Assembly (NCBI RefSeq): GCF_012027305.1
Contig: NZ_SNUF01000001.1
Span: 248,001-312,000 of the forward strand
Direction: 5' to 3'
DNA: 64,000 nucleotides
Origin: Thermococcus sp. MAR1
GTDB lineage: Archaea; Methanobacteriota_B; Thermococci; Thermococcales; Thermococcaceae
Shown: piece after piece, positions 16,591-29,511 of the stretch
Position numbering within the stretch: position 1 is the stretch's first letter
How the letters are laid out: each line of letters begins with the position of its first letter
The notes under the pieces: generated by a model
The model's database searches: none
The model's input: the letters and a program-made list of their open reading frames with translations, nothing else
What the model was told of the DNA's origin: nothing
Translations under genes and position numbers: made by a program

Positions 16591-18159
16591 TCACAGCGGT
16601 ATGTTGCCGTGCTTCTTCGGGGGCAGCTTAACGCGCTTGCTCTCCATGGCCTCAAGTGCCATGATGACCTTTGCCCTCGTCTCTGCCGGGTCGATGACGT
16701 CGTCGATGTAGCCACGAGAAGCGGCAACGTACGGGTTGGCGAAGCGCTCGCGGTATTCGGCTATCTTCTGCTGGCGAACCTCCTCCGGGTTCTCGGCTTG
16801 AGCTATCTCCTTTCTGAAGATGATGTTGGCCGCTCCCTCCGGCCCCATGACCGCTATCTCCGCGGTAGGCCAGGCGAAGACGAAGTCAGCTCCGAGGTGC
16901 TTGCTTCCCATCGCGAGATATGCTCCACCGTAGGCCTTCCTGAGGATAACCGTCACCATCGGGACGGTCGCTTCCGCGTAGGCGTAGAGAACCTTTGCAC
17001 CGTGCCTTATGATTCCGCCGTACTCCTGCTGGGTTCCAGGTAAATAGCCCGGAACGTCAACGAGGGTAACTATGGGTATGTTGAATGCGTCGCAGGTTCT
17101 TACAAAGCGCGCTATCTTATCTGAGCTGTCTATATCAAGAACGCCGGCGAAGTGTATCGGGTTGTTGGCGACTATGCCGACGGTCTGGCCGTTCATCCTT
17201 CCAAATCCAACAACCGCGTTCGGGGCGAAGTATGGCAGGATTTCCAGGAAGTCTGGGTTGCCGTTCTCGTCCCTGTCCACTATCTCGTAGATCACCTGCC
17301 TCACGTCGTAGCCCTTGTTCGGGTCGTCCGGGACGATGGAGTAGAGGTTCTCGGTCTTCCTGAAGGGCAAATCGCTCGTCTTGACCCTCGGCGGTTTCTC
17401 CATGTTGTTGGAGGGCAGGTAGCTCACGAGACGCCTTATTAAGGCAAGGACTTCCTCATCGCTCTTGCCCACGAGGTGGGCCTGTCCTGCTCTCTGGGCG
17501 TGAACCATGGCTCCACCGAGCTGTGTTGGCGTGACCTCAACGCCTGTCACAGCTTTAACGACCTGCGGCCCGGTGATGAACATGAAGCTCGCCGGGTTGT
17601 CCACCATGAGTATGAAGTCGCCGATGGCAGGGCTGTAAACGGCTCCACCGGCGCAGGGGCCCATTATCGCGGTTATCTGTGGGACGACACCGCTGAGGAT
17701 GGTGTTCATCTTGAAGATCTCGCCGTAGCCCTTGAGGGAATCCACACCCTCCTGGATTCTTGCTCCACCGGAGTCGTTGAGGCCTATCACCGGCGCTCCG
17801 GCTTCAAGGGCAAGCTCCATGATGCGCTTTATCTTTGCCGCATGCATCTCACCGAGGGAACCGCCCATGACCGTGAAATCCTGGGCGAACACAAAAACGA
17901 GCCTTCCATCGATGGTACCGTAGCCGGTGATGACGCCGTCGGCGGGCAGCTCCTTCTTGTCGAGCCCGAATTCAGTACCCCTATGCCTGACGAACATGCC
18001 TATTTCAACGAAGCTTCCCGGATCGAGGAGCTTCTCAATCCTCTCGCGTGCGGTTAGCTTCCCCTTAGCGTGCTGTTTTTCGACGGCCTTTTCGCCGCCC
18101 ATCTCAAGAATCTTCCTTTTTCTCTCATACAGATCGTTAACCTTCTCTTCCATGCTCAT
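16591..18159 (-). CDS. mmdA: Methylmalonyl-CoA decarboxylase alpha / acyl-CoA carboxyltransferase
   Basis: 522 residues. Carboxyltransferase that moves the carboxyl group of (S)-methylmalonyl-CoA to biotin (the reverse reaction would be propionyl-CoA carboxylation). Signatures include LNDSGGARIQEGVDSLKGYG, the oxyanion-hole region GPCAGGAVYSPA and the C-terminal GGAYLAMGSKHLGADF. The start is ATG 18159 behind GGGGGAG, with a second ATG two codons on. First gene of the cluster; the pump would convert decarboxylation energy into a Na+ gradient. Confidence 0.95.
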   Translation of the reverse strand: MSMEEKVNDLYERKRKILEMGGEKAVEKQHAKGKLTARERIEKLLDPGSFVEIGMFVRHRGTEFGLDKKELPADGVITGYGTIDGRLVFVFAQDFTVMGGSLGEMHAAKIKRIMELALEAGAPVIGLNDSGGARIQEGVDSLKGYGEIFKMNTILSGVVPQITAIMGPCAGGAVYSPAIGDFILMVDNPASFMFITGPQVVKAVTGVEVTPTQLGGAMVHAQRAGQAHLVGKSDEEVLALIRRLVSYLPSNNMEKPPRVKTSDLPFRKTENLYSIVPDDPNKGYDVRQVIYEIVDRDENGNPDFLEILPYFAPNAVVGFGRMNGQTVGIVANNPIHFAGVLDIDSSDKIARFVRTCDAFNIPIVTLVDVPGYLPGTQQEYGGIIRHGAKVLYAYAEATVPMVTVILRKAYGGAYLAMGSKHLGADFVFAWPTAEIAVMGPEGAANIIFRKEIAQAENPEEVRQQKIAEYRERFANPYVAASRGYIDDVIDPAETRAKVIMALEAMESKRVKLPPKKHGNIPL

Positions 18160-18208
18160 GAGGACTCCCCCTGACTGCTGAGAGTGTCGCCTACTTGTAG
18201 TTTGTAAA

Positions 18209-18218
18209 GTTTAAAAGG
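18209..18218 (-). promoter_or_regulatory. TATA box of the mmdADCB operon
   Basis: On the minus strand CCTTTTAAACT lies about 50 bases upstream of the mmdA start. Confidence 0.5.
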
Positions 18219-18298
18219 GTTTTCAAAATCGTTAGGGATGCCGAAAAATGCCGCCTAATGTGCATAAAAATACAGGGAACCGGAGAAAAAAGACTAAG

Positions 18299-18730
18299 TC
18301 AGAGGTGCTGAATAGGCGTTTCGGCACCGCAGGCCTCGCACTTGAGGAAGTGGAAGCGTCCGCGCTTGATAATCTTCGTATCCGGACTTCCACAGACCGG
18401 ACAGATGACGTAGTCCTTGAGGTACTTCTTCATCTTGTTGCCTATCAGGTATGGTGTGAATCGCCCCTGCAGGACGGCACGCCTTCCTTCGAGACTTCCG
18501 GCTGTTGCCACCTCACGCAGGATGAACTTGAGCAGATGGTTCGGGTCGCGGTTCATGGCTTCGGCTATGTCCACGAAGTTCTCGATTATAGTCCTGTTTC
18601 CGGCTATCGTGACTATCGCTGCTGGAACCTCGAAACGGGAAGTGTGATGCTTGACGTTCTCAGGAAGCTCCTCGTAAGCCTTATCGAGTAAGCCTTCGAA
18701 ATCGTAAAAGTCAACCTTCTTCTCGCTCAC
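18299..18730 (-). CDS. Translation initiation factor aIF2 beta subunit
   Basis: 143 residues. Part of the aIF2 heterotrimer that brings initiator tRNA to the small ribosomal subunit. The central alpha-beta domain ([18 protein letters not shown]) and the C-terminal zinc ribbon CPVCGSPDT...CEACG are typical. I start at GTG 18730, preceded by GGAGGTGAGGAAA; in-frame codons further upstream lack a ribosome binding site. Confidence 0.95.
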   Translation of the reverse strand: MSEKKVDFYDFEGLLDKAYEELPENVKHHTSRFEVPAAIVTIAGNRTIIENFVDIAEAMNRDPNHLLKFILREVATAGSLEGRRAVLQGRFTPYLIGNKMKKYLKDYVICPVCGSPDTKIIKRGRFHFLKCEACGAETPIQHL

Positions 18731-18762
18731 TTTCCTCACCTCCACTTTAACTACCGGAAGAC

Positions 18763-18772
18763 GTTTATAACC
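18763..18772 (-). promoter_or_regulatory. TATA box of aIF2-beta
   Basis: The minus strand reads AAAAGGTTATAAACG, a strong BRE/TATA match about 35 bases upstream of the GTG start. Confidence 0.6.
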
Positions 18773-18798
18773 TTTTGGAGTGGGGAAAGGGAGGGGAA

Positions 18799-21700
18799 TC
18801 AGAGCACGCGGTAGAAGCCCGCGCGCGGCTCGTATATCCTGGCGTCGCGCTTGAGGTCGTTAATGAGCTTCTTTATCTCGTTCTCCGAGCCGAGGCCGGC
18901 CTGCTTCGCCGCCTCAATTATCCTGTCCTCCGGTGCCCCGAACTCTCCCTCGCTCTCCAGACTCTTTATGATGTCGACCATCCTGTCGATCTTGTTTATC
19001 TTCTTGGAGCTCTTGCCGACCTCCAGTATCGAGACGTCCAGCGTTCCCTCCTCATCAACGGCTATCTTCCTTATCATGTCCTCGATTATTGCTATCGCTG
19101 CCCTCGCGTCCTCCCGGGTGACTGTTTCACTGAGGCGCATTCTCGCGTGTGCCTCACTGAGCCTTATCAGTGCCTCAAGCTGTCTCGCGGTTATGGGAAT
19201 CGGCTGCACGCCGTCGTCCTCGCCGGGCCTCTTAAAGCCCTTCCTCATCCTGACATAGTAGCGCTTTATCTCCTCCATTGCTTCCCTGCTCAGAACGGGA
19301 TGGACGTTCTTTCTCGCGTAGGCTATGTACTTTTTAAGCAGGTCGTAGGGTATCTTTGGAGTAACCGCCTCCGCCTCTCCCCTGCGCACCTTGAGGATAT
19401 GTTCGGCTATGCTGGCATCCACCTTCTCGTCGGGCTCATCGAGGAGGAGAAATATCAGATCGAAACGGCTGAGCAGGGTCGGCGGCAGGTCGAGCTGCTC
19501 TGGAAGGGACTTGTGGCGGTTGAATCGTCCGTATTTCGGGTTTGCGGCCGCTATAACCGTCGTTCTCGCGTTGAGAGTGGCTGTTATGCCTGCCTTGGAG
19601 ATGCTTATCGTCTGCTGTTCAAGTGCCTCATGTATCGCGCTCCTGTCGCGCTCGCTCATCTTGTCGAACTCGTCAATGCAGTTGTGGACTATGATTCCCT
19701 CAGCGAGGAAGTTGTGCTCGCCCGGCACATAGAGGTCGTAGACGTAGCCGTCGTAGGGAATGCGCTCGATGGAGACGATTTCATCGAGGAAGTAATCCCT
19801 CGTAGCGAGGACTTCAAGCTTAATCCGGATTTCTGGACTCAGAACATCGCCGAGCTTCTCAATGAGCTTTCTCAGCTGAATCCTGCTGGGCTGGTACCTG
19901 CCCCTAGCGTATGAATAAACGGTGCTCCACAGCCCCCGCTCCTGTAGTAACTTAGCCGGGACACTTTCGATGATATCCCTTGCGATTCTCTCAACGGGCT
20001 TGGTGGGAACTTTATCACTCCTCGACGAGACGAGGTGCTTTTTAACGGGTATCTCCTTAATCTTGACACTGTACGCCCTAACCGCGTTAAGGAGGTTTGC
20101 TACATCTTCTCTTCCTGTTATCTGAATCCTATTCACACCCTTTCCAGGAATTACGCGCGCGTACACGTCAAACCTGCGGAGCAGGAGTGCAAAGGCCCTG
20201 TCCATCTCCAGGTCGTTCGAAAGCAGAAAATCAACGTGAACAACACTTCCCCTCTTGCCACTCTTGATTGATACACAGCCGTCCGAGTCCAAGGCCCCGG
20301 CAACAAAGGCCTTCAGGGCCTCGTCGTCCAGGGAGAATGCATTCCTGAAGTTGTCTTTGGTGATGTATTCGTAAATATACGCGAGCAATGGTGAGCTGAC
20401 GTGGAACGTAATCGTGTTACTCTCTATCTTGTTGCCCGCGAGTTTACTCCTCGTGGTCCTTTCGTACTCCCTCAGCCGTCCATCGTAGAAGCTCTTGAAG
20501 GCTCGCTTTAGGTTCTCAATCTGCAGGTTATGCACCTTTGACTGGACTATGCGAACGTGAACCTTCGAGCCGTTCCGTTTTATCCACCCGTCCCCGTAAA
20601 GGAAGCCAAGGAAATAAGCGAGTTCGGGGGTTATGTACGCGACTTTAAGGCGCTCCCTGCGATAGTTTGGACCGTACGTTAACGGCTTCTCGCTCCATTT
20701 CTCATAGATTCCCAGCTCAAGGAGTATCTCTCTGAACTTTCCAACACTTATAGAGCCCTTTCCGGAGAGGAAATCCCTCGAAACGTTGTACTTCCTGTTG
20801 AACTCGGCGAGGCTCTTAAATCTCTTAAGAACTTCGGCCTTCAGCTCTCTCTTCTCCTCGGGAGTCAGTTTGACCTTCCAAGTGGACGGCAAGATGTCAA
20901 GTATGTAAACCCTGTTTCTCACCGGGGGAAGCTTTAGCGGGGCAACTACCTTGTCTCCAGTCCTGAACTTCTCCGCCTCCTTCCACTCAAGGGTCTGGCC
21001 GTCTATGAGGAGATGGTCTGGAGTTAGGGTTACCTCGTTGCCGGAGCGGAACTTCAGCCTGAGTAGCTCGCCCTTCCAGGGCTTCCTGCGGATTATAGTG
21101 GCCTTGGAAGTCTTCGTCCTCATGCTTCCCAAGTCTAGCGCGGTAACTCCCATCTCCTTCTCCTGAATGTCCACAACCTGACCGTCGGAGAACGCCTTGT
21201 AGGATTTCTCAAGCTCAAAGAGGTCTTCGATGCGAACGTACTTCCCATCTACCAATACCCTCGAATCGGGGTGCAGGCAGGCGAAGCCACCATCCGCCAG
21301 AACCAAAACACCGGCTTCCAGAACCCACGAGCCGGTGAACTCGTCGCGGACCGCTGCAGCCGTCAAACCGGCTGCTGAACTGCTCTTACCGCTCGTATAA
21401 ATCGCTCTCGGCGCTAAATTGGCAACGTAGCGGAGGAGCTGGCTGTTGTGGACGAAGATGTCGTTGGCTATGAAGTTATGGTGCTCAGGAACCTGCAGGT
21501 CGTAGACCCACTCGTGTTCGGGTTTGTACTCTTCAATCTCAGCTATTTTATCCCAGAAGATGTCCGACTTGGAGAGGAAATTAAGAAGATCAACCTGCGA
21601 AGACCCGGGCAGATGCTTGTTAAGGATATCCGCAATCACCTGCAGTTTCTCCCTGCTCGGGAGTCTATCTCCCCTCTCGTAGTGAAGGTAAGTTGAGCGG

Positions 21701-23868
21701 GGTATCCCCATCTGTGCCTGAGTAAGTCCTGTCCTAGTGCGAAGGTCTCTCAACAGCGAACCAACTCCTGGGACAACATCGATGTTAGTGTTTGTCTTTA
21801 TGCTGGACGTCACGCTCTTGAGAAGATCCATTTTAGAGCGCAGACCAAAGCCAACCCTTTCTTTAAACTTAATGGCGTCTTCTCCTGTGATAAACAGCCG
21901 GTAGTATGTCCTTGGAGCCTTCATCTTGCCGTTGGTTGCGCGGGCCTTTGTTTCGTGTAACTGGGACTTTATCCCGAAGCGAAGGAGAAGATGTTGAACC
22001 CCTTTGAGCAACTCTTTTGATGCTGAAACAACCGTAACCTTTGGTCGCTTTTTATCAACGGTGCCCTCTGCGTCAAAGTACCCCCTGAGGAAACCTCTTA
22101 TGTCCTCCAACTGCGCTCTGAAAAGTTGCAGTGGAACCTTCTTGTCCTTAGAACCTCCGGTTAATTCCAACCACTCCATCAAACGATAGAACTCTACACT
22201 ACTCACGTACACTTCCTTGGCACTCTTACCTTTATGGCCATCTCTAATTGTCGGGTTAAGGCCAAGAACCTGAAGGTATTCGTAAACATATTGTATCAAC
22301 CGTTCATCGTTGTTAGTGAAGTAGATGGTAGCACTTCCTCCCCTGTTCTGAGCGTAGCCTTCCCCAACCAGCAATCCTATTAGATACCAGAACTTTTCAT
22401 CAGCGGTCTCAGGAAGTTTTAGCCTTGCCTTCGCGGTCTTTGGTTTCTCAATGGAGGTATCTGAGAGCCTAACCGGCTTCCCATCAACAGGAAGGACTCT
22501 CGGCACCGCTATAAAATCTCCTACCTTAAGCTCCCTTGCCTTCTTCGTCCGAAACTGGCCATCCTCAAATGTGAAGAACGGGTGGGTTGGAGTGGCCCTA
22601 ATCTCCCTTCCGCTCGCGGTTCTTATCAGGTACATCTTTTCCGGGGCCTTCCTCTTCCAGGCGATGTTCGCCTTAACCTTCCTGACCTTCAACGTTTTCG
22701 CGTCGAGGGCGTATAGCTCAAGGTCAATCGGGGCATAGAGACCATCATCGACCTTTCCTAGGGTCCCCTTGGCCTTAGCTCTCTCAACGGCCTCCTCGAC
22801 AACCTTACCTATTTCCCTCAAGCTTCCGTCGGCGAGGAGAACTTTCGTGTGATAATCAACGCACTTGGCAACACCAGGATCTCCAACAAGCAGAACGTGG
22901 CTCTCACCGCGAAGCTTCGTCCCGTCCGGAAGAACCCTTTGCACACCGCCGAAGAGGGCCAGAGCTATGCCCTTCTTAACAGTCTTGTGGCCCCATATTG
23001 CAGGGGCTATTGAGTCCACTATCGCATCAACGATGTCCTTCCTCTTCGCCAGCTCGCGTATCTTCTGCTCGTCCTCCGGCGAGATTTCAAGCTCCTCTAT
23101 CTCCTTGCTGAGCTGTTCGATGTGGTTTACCTCCAGAACCTTCTTGAAAATCGGTCTCTTGTCCCTCTGCTCAAGGATGACGCGGAGGATTCCGGTAACT
23201 AAAACCCTGTCTCCGGGCAGGGCAGTATCCACCAGGTCATCGAGGAGTATCGCGTCAACGAAGCGGGGCATCTGGCCTCCCTTGAGGCTCTCCGGCCTGT
23301 CCTGAAGGCGGAAGCTCTGGAAGTTTATGAAGCGGCTCTTCTCGACGTCGAGGTCAACGTTCCTTGAGCCGCAGGCGTCGCATTTAGCTGGCTTGACTAT
23401 GTTCTCGTAGGGCCTCTGTAGCCTTACCATCTCGTTGCCGCAGTCCTTGCAGACGAATACAGCTTTCTCGACGAAGGGCTTCACCTCGCTCACGCGCGTG
23501 ATTATGCCCTCCACCTGAATGAGCCGGTTTATGTGCTCGCTCCCGAGTTCCTTGACGAGGAGAGTCCTCGGAAGGTTGTAGAACCTCGCGTGAACCTTGA
23601 ACTCCTCCTCTTTGAGAAGGGGCGGCTCGCGGAGGACTATTTGAATGGCATCCTCCGCGGCGAGTATGCTCTCCTCGGGGTTTTTGAGGAGCTCGCCAGC
23701 AAGCTCCGGGTCGAAGGAGTTGAGGTGCGTCCAGTCTATCGCCAGCGAGCGCTTGGGGGTAACCGTAAGCAGGTCCTTGAGCTTGTTGAGATACACCTCG
23801 TTCCCGCTGTCGTCCACGTACTCCCTCAGAAAGCGAGCAAAGCGCTCTATCATGTCCTCCCTGTCCAT
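18799..23868 (-). CDS. mcm: Replicative DNA helicase MCM, precursor with two inteins
   Basis: 1689 codons; removing two inteins leaves a 683-residue MCM, normal for archaea. Extein parts are residues 1-335, 809-863 and 1397-1689. The N-terminal zinc site is CKDCGNEM...CDACGS. Walker A GDPGVAK/S is cut by intein 1. Intein 2 sits directly before the Walker B motif (C/IDEFDKM). Sensor and arginine-finger region [17 protein letters not shown] and a C-terminal winged helix follow. It forms the hexameric 3'-5' replication helicase with GINS and GAN/Cdc45. Its ATG overlaps the stop of the GINS gene by one base, so the two are co-expressed. Confidence 0.97.
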   Translation of the reverse strand: MDREDMIERFARFLREYVDDSGNEVYLNKLKDLLTVTPKRSLAIDWTHLNSFDPELAGELLKNPEESILAAEDAIQIVLREPPLLKEEEFKVHARFYNLPRTLLVKELGSEHINRLIQVEGIITRVSEVKPFVEKAVFVCKDCGNEMVRLQRPYENIVKPAKCDACGSRNVDLDVEKSRFINFQSFRLQDRPESLKGGQMPRFVDAILLDDLVDTALPGDRVLVTGILRVILEQRDKRPIFKKVLEVNHIEQLSKEIEELEISPEDEQKIRELAKRKDIVDAIVDSIAPAIWGHKTVKKGIALALFGGVQRVLPDGTKLRGESHVLLVGDPGVAKCVDYHTKVLLADGSLREIGKVVEEAVERAKAKGTLGKVDDGLYAPIDLELYALDAKTLKVRKVKANIAWKRKAPEKMYLIRTASGREIRATPTHPFFTFEDGQFRTKKARELKVGDFIAVPRVLPVDGKPVRLSDTSIEKPKTAKARLKLPETADEKFWYLIGLLVGEGYAQNRGGSATIYFTNNDERLIQYVYEYLQVLGLNPTIRDGHKGKSAKEVYVSSVEFYRLMEWLELTGGSKDKKVPLQLFRAQLEDIRGFLRGYFDAEGTVDKKRPKVTVVSASKELLKGVQHLLLRFGIKSQLHETKARATNGKMKAPRTYYRLFITGEDAIKFKERVGFGLRSKMDLLKSVTSSIKTNTNIDVVPGVGSLLRDLRTRTGLTQAQMGIPRSTYLHYERGDRLPSREKLQVIADILNKHLPGSSQVDLLNFLSKSDIFWDKIAEIEEYKPEHEWVYDLQVPEHHNFIANDIFVHNSQLLRYVANLAPRAIYTSGKSSSAAGLTAAAVRDEFTGSWVLEAGVLVLADGGFACLHPDSRVLVDGKYVRIEDLFELEKSYKAFSDGQVVDIQEKEMGVTALDLGSMRTKTSKATIIRRKPWKGELLRLKFRSGNEVTLTPDHLLIDGQTLEWKEAEKFRTGDKVVAPLKLPPVRNRVYILDILPSTWKVKLTPEEKRELKAEVLKRFKSLAEFNRKYNVSRDFLSGKGSISVGKFREILLELGIYEKWSEKPLTYGPNYRRERLKVAYITPELAYFLGFLYGDGWIKRNGSKVHVRIVQSKVHNLQIENLKRAFKSFYDGRLREYERTTRSKLAGNKIESNTITFHVSSPLLAYIYEYITKDNFRNAFSLDDEALKAFVAGALDSDGCVSIKSGKRGSVVHVDFLLSNDLEMDRAFALLLRRFDVYARVIPGKGVNRIQITGREDVANLLNAVRAYSVKIKEIPVKKHLVSSRSDKVPTKPVERIARDIIESVPAKLLQERGLWSTVYSYARGRYQPSRIQLRKLIEKLGDVLSPEIRIKLEVLATRDYFLDEIVSIERIPYDGYVYDLYVPGEHNFLAEGIIVHNCIDEFDKMSERDRSAIHEALEQQTISISKAGITATLNARTTVIAAANPKYGRFNRHKSLPEQLDLPPTLLSRFDLIFLLLDEPDEKVDASIAEHILKVRRGEAEAVTPKIPYDLLKKYIAYARKNVHPVLSREAMEEIKRYYVRMRKGFKRPGEDDGVQPIPITARQLEALIRLSEAHARMRLSETVTREDARAAIAIIEDMIRKIAVDEEGTLDVSILEVGKSSKKINKIDRMVDIIKSLESEGEFGAPEDRIIEAAKQAGLGSENEIKKLINDLKRDARIYEPRAGFYRVL
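19681..21279 (-). other. Intein 2 of MCM (533 residues, before Walker B)
   Basis: Begins at Cys864 after ADGGFA and ends HN before Cys1397 of the extein. Block B is TLTPDHLL and the C-terminal splice motif [10 protein letters not shown]. Two LAGLIDADG-type motifs, [10 protein letters not shown] and VAGALDSDG, indicate a homing endonuclease that may be active. Two extra helical stretches, before and after the endonuclease (about 19790-19990 and 20700-20900), look like helix-turn-helix DNA-contact modules (inference). It matches the insertion point of CDC21-b-type inteins. Confidence 0.93.
21445..22863 (-). other. Intein 1 of MCM (473 residues, inside the P-loop)
   Basis: Begins at Cys336 directly after GDPGVAK and ends HN before Ser809, so it interrupts the Walker A motif itself. 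Block B is ATPTHPFF and the terminal splice motif [19 protein letters not shown] motifs are [10 protein letters not shown] and LRGYFDAEG. Near its C-terminus it carries an XRE-like helix-turn-helix ([18 protein letters not shown], about 21690-21750). It matches the insertion point of CDC21-a-type inteins. Helicase activity is impossible before splicing. Confidence 0.94.
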
Positions 23869-24362
23869 TAGTCCTCACCCAACCATTCGTTTCTGATCTT
23901 GGACAGCTGGAGATATATCCTCCTCTCTTCCGGTGAGAGCCTCGACAGCAGCTCCAGGCTGTTCGGCCTCAGCATAACCGCCTTCAGGATTTTGTTGAAG
24001 CGTATCGTCTTCAGGTGCTCCAGCTTCTTCTTCAGGTTGGCGAGCTTGGTCAGCTTGACGTTTATCGTCTCTATACTCTCCCCCGCGTTCATCCTCACGT
24101 AGTTTTCCAGATAATACATGTAGAACTCGGCCCTCTCGTACAGCCCCGCGGGGAGGGGCATCAGGGGCTCGTTCTCCCGCTCCTCGGCTATGGCCCGGTC
24201 TATCTCACCTATGACCTTGTCGGTCTCATCGATGACATCAACCATCTTGGCCTCCCAGAGTTCCTTCGCCTTCCAGTCCTCAAGGAGAACGACATCGCCG
24301 GCGCTCCAGTCCCCAAGAGGACGGAGGATTTTAACCGCTATGACGGCTCTACCCGTGAACAT
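23868..24362 (-). CDS. GINS complex subunit Gins23
   Basis: 164 residues. Part of the archaeal GINS tetramer (Gins51 plus Gins23) that activates MCM in the replisome. The order fits the Sld5/Psf2-3 type: a small N-terminal beta domain (MFTGRAVIAVKILRPLGDWSAGD) then the helical A domain (LPAGLYERAEFYMYYLENYVRMN). Known context in Pyrococcus: the GINS gene beside mcm is Gins23. I start at ATG 24362 behind GAGGGTGGTGTC. It is 5' of mcm in the same transcript. Confidence 0.88.
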   Translation of the reverse strand: MFTGRAVIAVKILRPLGDWSAGDVVLLEDWKAKELWEAKMVDVIDETDKVIGEIDRAIAEERENEPLMPLPAGLYERAEFYMYYLENYVRMNAGESIETINVKLTKLANLKKKLEHLKTIRFNKILKAVMLRPNSLELLSRLSPEERRIYLQLSKIRNEWLGED

Positions 24363-24482
24363 GACACCACCCTCTCGAATATACCCATACCCCATGATGC
24401 TTTTAACTTTACCCTAAGACGATGGGCCGTAAATAACGGTTAACCCTATAAGCCCAGCGCCGTAGATACCTGTGGTGAGAGC

Positions 24483-24995
24483 ATGCTGATAGGTATAATG
24501 AGCGATACCCATGACAACCTGCCGGCCATCTCCAAGGCGGTTGAGCTGTTCAACGGGAGGGACGTTGAGCTTGTAATCCACGCGGGTGACTACGTTGCCC
24601 CGTTCGTGGCCAGGGAACTCAAGAAGCTCAAGGCACCGCTCAAGGGTGTCTTCGGCAACAACGACGGCGAAAGGAAGGGTCTCTACGAGGCGCTGGGGAT
24701 CTACGATGAGATACTGGAAATCGAGGCTGACGGCATGAAGATAGCGGTAACTCATGGCACCGATGAGCGCATCGTCCGTGCACTGGCCAGAAGCAGGCTC
24801 TACGACGTCGTCATAGTCGGCCACACCCACCGCTACGAGATACGCGAGGAGGGAAGAACCATACTCGTCAACCCCGGCGAGGTCTGCGGCTACGTCACCG
24901 GAGTGAAGAGCGTCGCCCTGCTTGACACCCGGAAAAGGGAGGTGCAGATAGTCAACCTCGACACCGGAGAGCTCCTGGGGGCAATGAGTCTCTAA
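24483..24995 (+). CDS. YfcE-type metallophosphodiesterase
   Basis: 170 residues. Calcineurin-like phosphoesterase of the MJ0936/YfcE family. Metal ligands are visible in SDTHDN (residues 7-12), HAGDYV (about 36), GNND (about 58-61), THG (about 90) and GHTHR (about 116-120). Family members hydrolyse phosphodiesters with Mn or Ni in vitro; the natural substrate is unknown. The start ATG follows GTGGTGAGAGC. Its stop codon lies inside a short tandem repeat. Confidence 0.9.
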   Translation: MLIGIMSDTHDNLPAISKAVELFNGRDVELVIHAGDYVAPFVARELKKLKAPLKGVFGNNDGERKGLYEALGIYDEILEIEADGMKIAVTHGTDERIVRALARSRLYDVVIVGHTHRYEIREEGRTILVNPGEVCGYVTGVKSVALLDTRKREVQIVNLDTGELLGAMSL

Positions 24996-25035
24996 CGAGC
25001 GTCTCTAAAGAGCGTCTTTAGCGAGCGCCTCTGAT
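24984..25035 (+). repeat. 13-bp tandem repeat, about four copies
   Basis: Units GAGCGTCTCTAAA, GAGCGTCTTTAGC and GAGCGCCTCTGAT follow each other at 24997, 25010 and 25023. A degenerate unit at 24984 includes the stop codon of the phosphodiesterase gene. Origin and role unknown; slippage or a decayed regulatory array are possible. Confidence 0.6.
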
Positions 25036-25112
25036 GGACCTCTGAAGGCCCCCAACTTTCCGTGCTCTCGATTTTTGACCATCAAATCAGCAGAAACAAA
25101 CCGGCGATGGGT

Positions 25113-25935
25113 ATGGAGGAGATACTGATTCCGAAGGAAAGGCGCGACGCGGTCGTGCTGATAGGTGTGGACAGGGCTGAAAACGTGGAGTTCATCAAGG
25201 TCTACGCTGTTAGCGAGGAGAAGGCAAAGCAAACCCTAGAGGAGTTCTTCAGTGCCAAGGGCCTCTTCCCCGGCGACTACCGTCTCGTCAGTAGGGGGAG
25301 CGAGGAAGTTGGGGGGAGGAAGGCGATAACAACGAAGAGCGAGGAAAAACTGAGTTCGTCCCTCGCCAGGCTTGGCCTCAGGCTACTTTCCAACGGGGTT
25401 CTCTATCTGGAGGGCGTTGAGAGGATCTACCAGTTCACGCTCGTCAGCGAGGCTCTCTACCAGCGCATAACCTTCGAAAAGGGAAAGGATGTGAAGGAAG
25501 AACCCGTTTTCGAGTTCGAGCCACTGGATGTGTTCTCGCTCGGCGTTGACGTTCTCGTCGAAAATCTGAGGGGAACGGAGCTGGAAGAAGTCCTCCCTCC
25601 AGACGCCGTTCTTCTGAGGGAGCCGCCGCTTGAGGAAGTTTACGAACTGCTTGAAAAGGAGAGAGATTTTCCAATTGTTGTGGAAACGAAGGACGCGGGG
25701 AAGTACTCCTCCTTGGATTTCCCCGCCATCGTCCGCCTTCCGCCCCTCACCGCCGAGGAGTTCGCGGCAGAGCTATCGGTGAGACTGGGCTTCAGGGTTG
25801 AGCCGGAGCGTTTCCTCGACTATCCTCCTGAGAGGCTGAATCTGAGAAACGCTGATGCACTGGCCAGGTTGATCAGGGCCCTCATGGCACGGAAGCGGCT
25901 TTCTCCGGAGGAGGCCCTTTCCCTCGCGGTGAGGC

Positions 25936-25955
<20 letters not shown>
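25113..25955 (+). CDS. Conserved hypothetical protein, unknown
   Basis: About 280 residues, soluble, acidic, with no cysteine motif or membrane segment and no P-loop. The C-terminal 70 residues (LPPLTAEEFAAELSVRLGFRVEPERFLDYPPERLNLRNADALARLIRALM) resemble a helical lid-type domain; the N-terminal half looks like an alpha-beta fold (AVVLIGVDRAENVEFIKVYAV). The start is uncertain: ATG 25113, ATG 25107 or GTG 25062, and none has a strong ribosome binding site. It is convergent with, and overlaps by 20 bp, the next unknown gene. Confidence 0.65.
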
Positions 25956-28489
<2,534 letters not shown>

Positions 28490-28498
28490 GCCACCACC

Positions 28499-28813
28499 TC
28501 ACGACTGGTAGATTTCCAGCTCCTCGCCTTCCTCGCATGGGATTTCGTACTCAAGCATCAAAGCCACTCTATCCCCAGCGACCGCGAAGTCTACCCTTTT
28601 GTGGCTTCTCTCTATTCTCATGATGGGACTGACAGCTTTCCCCTTCACCTTATAGCCTGGGTAAATGAGTCCCTCCGTGACCTCACCCACCAGAACCTGT
28701 CGATTAATGACTTTGAGGGTCTTTTCAACTCGGAATTTTCCGACGGGTTTCGTGGAGACAACCTCGACTTCATGGTCCTCTATTCTCCCGAGAAGGCGTT
28801 TTAGAAAGCTCAC
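28499..28813 (-). CDS. Small translation-factor-like beta-barrel protein
   Basis: 104 residues resembling domain 2 of EF-Tu-type GTPases without the GTPase (VINRQVLVGEVTEGLIYPGYKVKGKAVSPIMRIERSHKRVDFAVAGDRVALML). Such barrels bind RNA or protein; it may correspond to the Pyrococcus tRNA-binding protein Pbp11 (from memory, unverified). GTG 28813 overlaps the stop of the upstream DUF257 gene (GTGA) behind GGTGG, so it is translationally coupled. Confidence 0.65.
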   Translation of the reverse strand: MSFLKRLLGRIEDHEVEVVSTKPVGKFRVEKTLKVINRQVLVGEVTEGLIYPGYKVKGKAVSPIMRIERSHKRVDFAVAGDRVALMLEYEIPCEEGEELEIYQS

Positions 28814-29511
28814 ATCCACCACCGCAGTATCTCCCTCGGAGAGACGAGCAGATGATCCCTGTGCATGAGCAGGGTGAACACCGACTTTTTCAATTTTATG
28901 TCTATGAGTTCGTCCTCGTCTTGGAGTTCTATCACCGACGTCGCAAGATCCTCGAGCATCGGGAGGGGGTTGAAGTCTAAGGTTTCCATGATGGGCGTTT
29001 CTAATAGGTACAGGTTGATTCTCCTCTCGTCCCCCAGTTTCTGCTTTATCAGCCCCATGAGGGTGTAAATGCTGCGGACGTCGCTTTGAAGGACCAGCAG
29101 TCTCTCCAGGCCAAGGACGAGGTGTACGTACGTGGAATCGCCCGTTATCTTCCGGAGTTCTCTATCGATCTTCTCTTGGTAGACGTAGGGGTCGTTTCCG
29201 AACTTTATCTTTGCTATTACTTCCCCTGCTTCCTGGGTTCCTCCGACTTTGACGACCTTCACGTCGGAGTCCTTTATCTGAACCCCCATCAGTCTCAGGT
29301 GCGTCATATAAATCGGCAGTGTGTCGAATATGTCCTCGACTATCAGGGGAAGTCCCTTCTTCTTCGAGTATCGTATGAATGCATGGAGTGTGAATTCTAT
29401 TCCCAGCGATGCCCTGTTCTCGACGATGGTGGTTCCTCCTGGCCAAATCTGCTCCAGCAGTTCGTCGAGATCCCTTTCTTTTATCAGGACGGGTTTTTTG
29501 AGGGCCTCCAT
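28810..29511 (-). CDS. DUF257 family protein (second paralogue)
   Basis: 233 residues. Paralogue of the upstream gene: both have an N-terminal alpha-beta core (PGGTTIVENRASLGIEFTLHAFIRYSKKKGLPLIVEDIFDTLP), a VVKVGG strand and a VHLVLGLERL helix. DUF257 is a Thermococcales family without a proven function; the fold suggests a degenerate RecA/KaiC-like core lacking a P-loop (inference). ATG 29511 overlaps the upstream TGA by one base. Confidence 0.75.
   Translation of the reverse strand: MEALKKPVLIKERDLDELLEQIWPGGTTIVENRASLGIEFTLHAFIRYSKKKGLPLIVEDIFDTLPIYMTHLRLMGVQIKDSDVKVVKVGGTQEAGEVIAKIKFGNDPYVYQEKIDRELRKITGDSTYVHLVLGLERLLVLQSDVRSIYTLMGLIKQKLGDERRINLYLLETPIMETLDFNPLPMLEDLATSVIELQDEDELIDIKLKKSVFTLLMHRDHLLVSPREILRWWM

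Noticed and set aside
18775-19914. 379-codon plus-strand frame opposite MCM
   Set aside because: Antisense shadow of the MCM C-terminal extein; low-complexity translation.
24980-25060. C/D box guide RNA near the 13-bp repeat
   Set aside because: CTGATGG and CTGA occur, but not in box C/D'/C'/D order with proper spacing.
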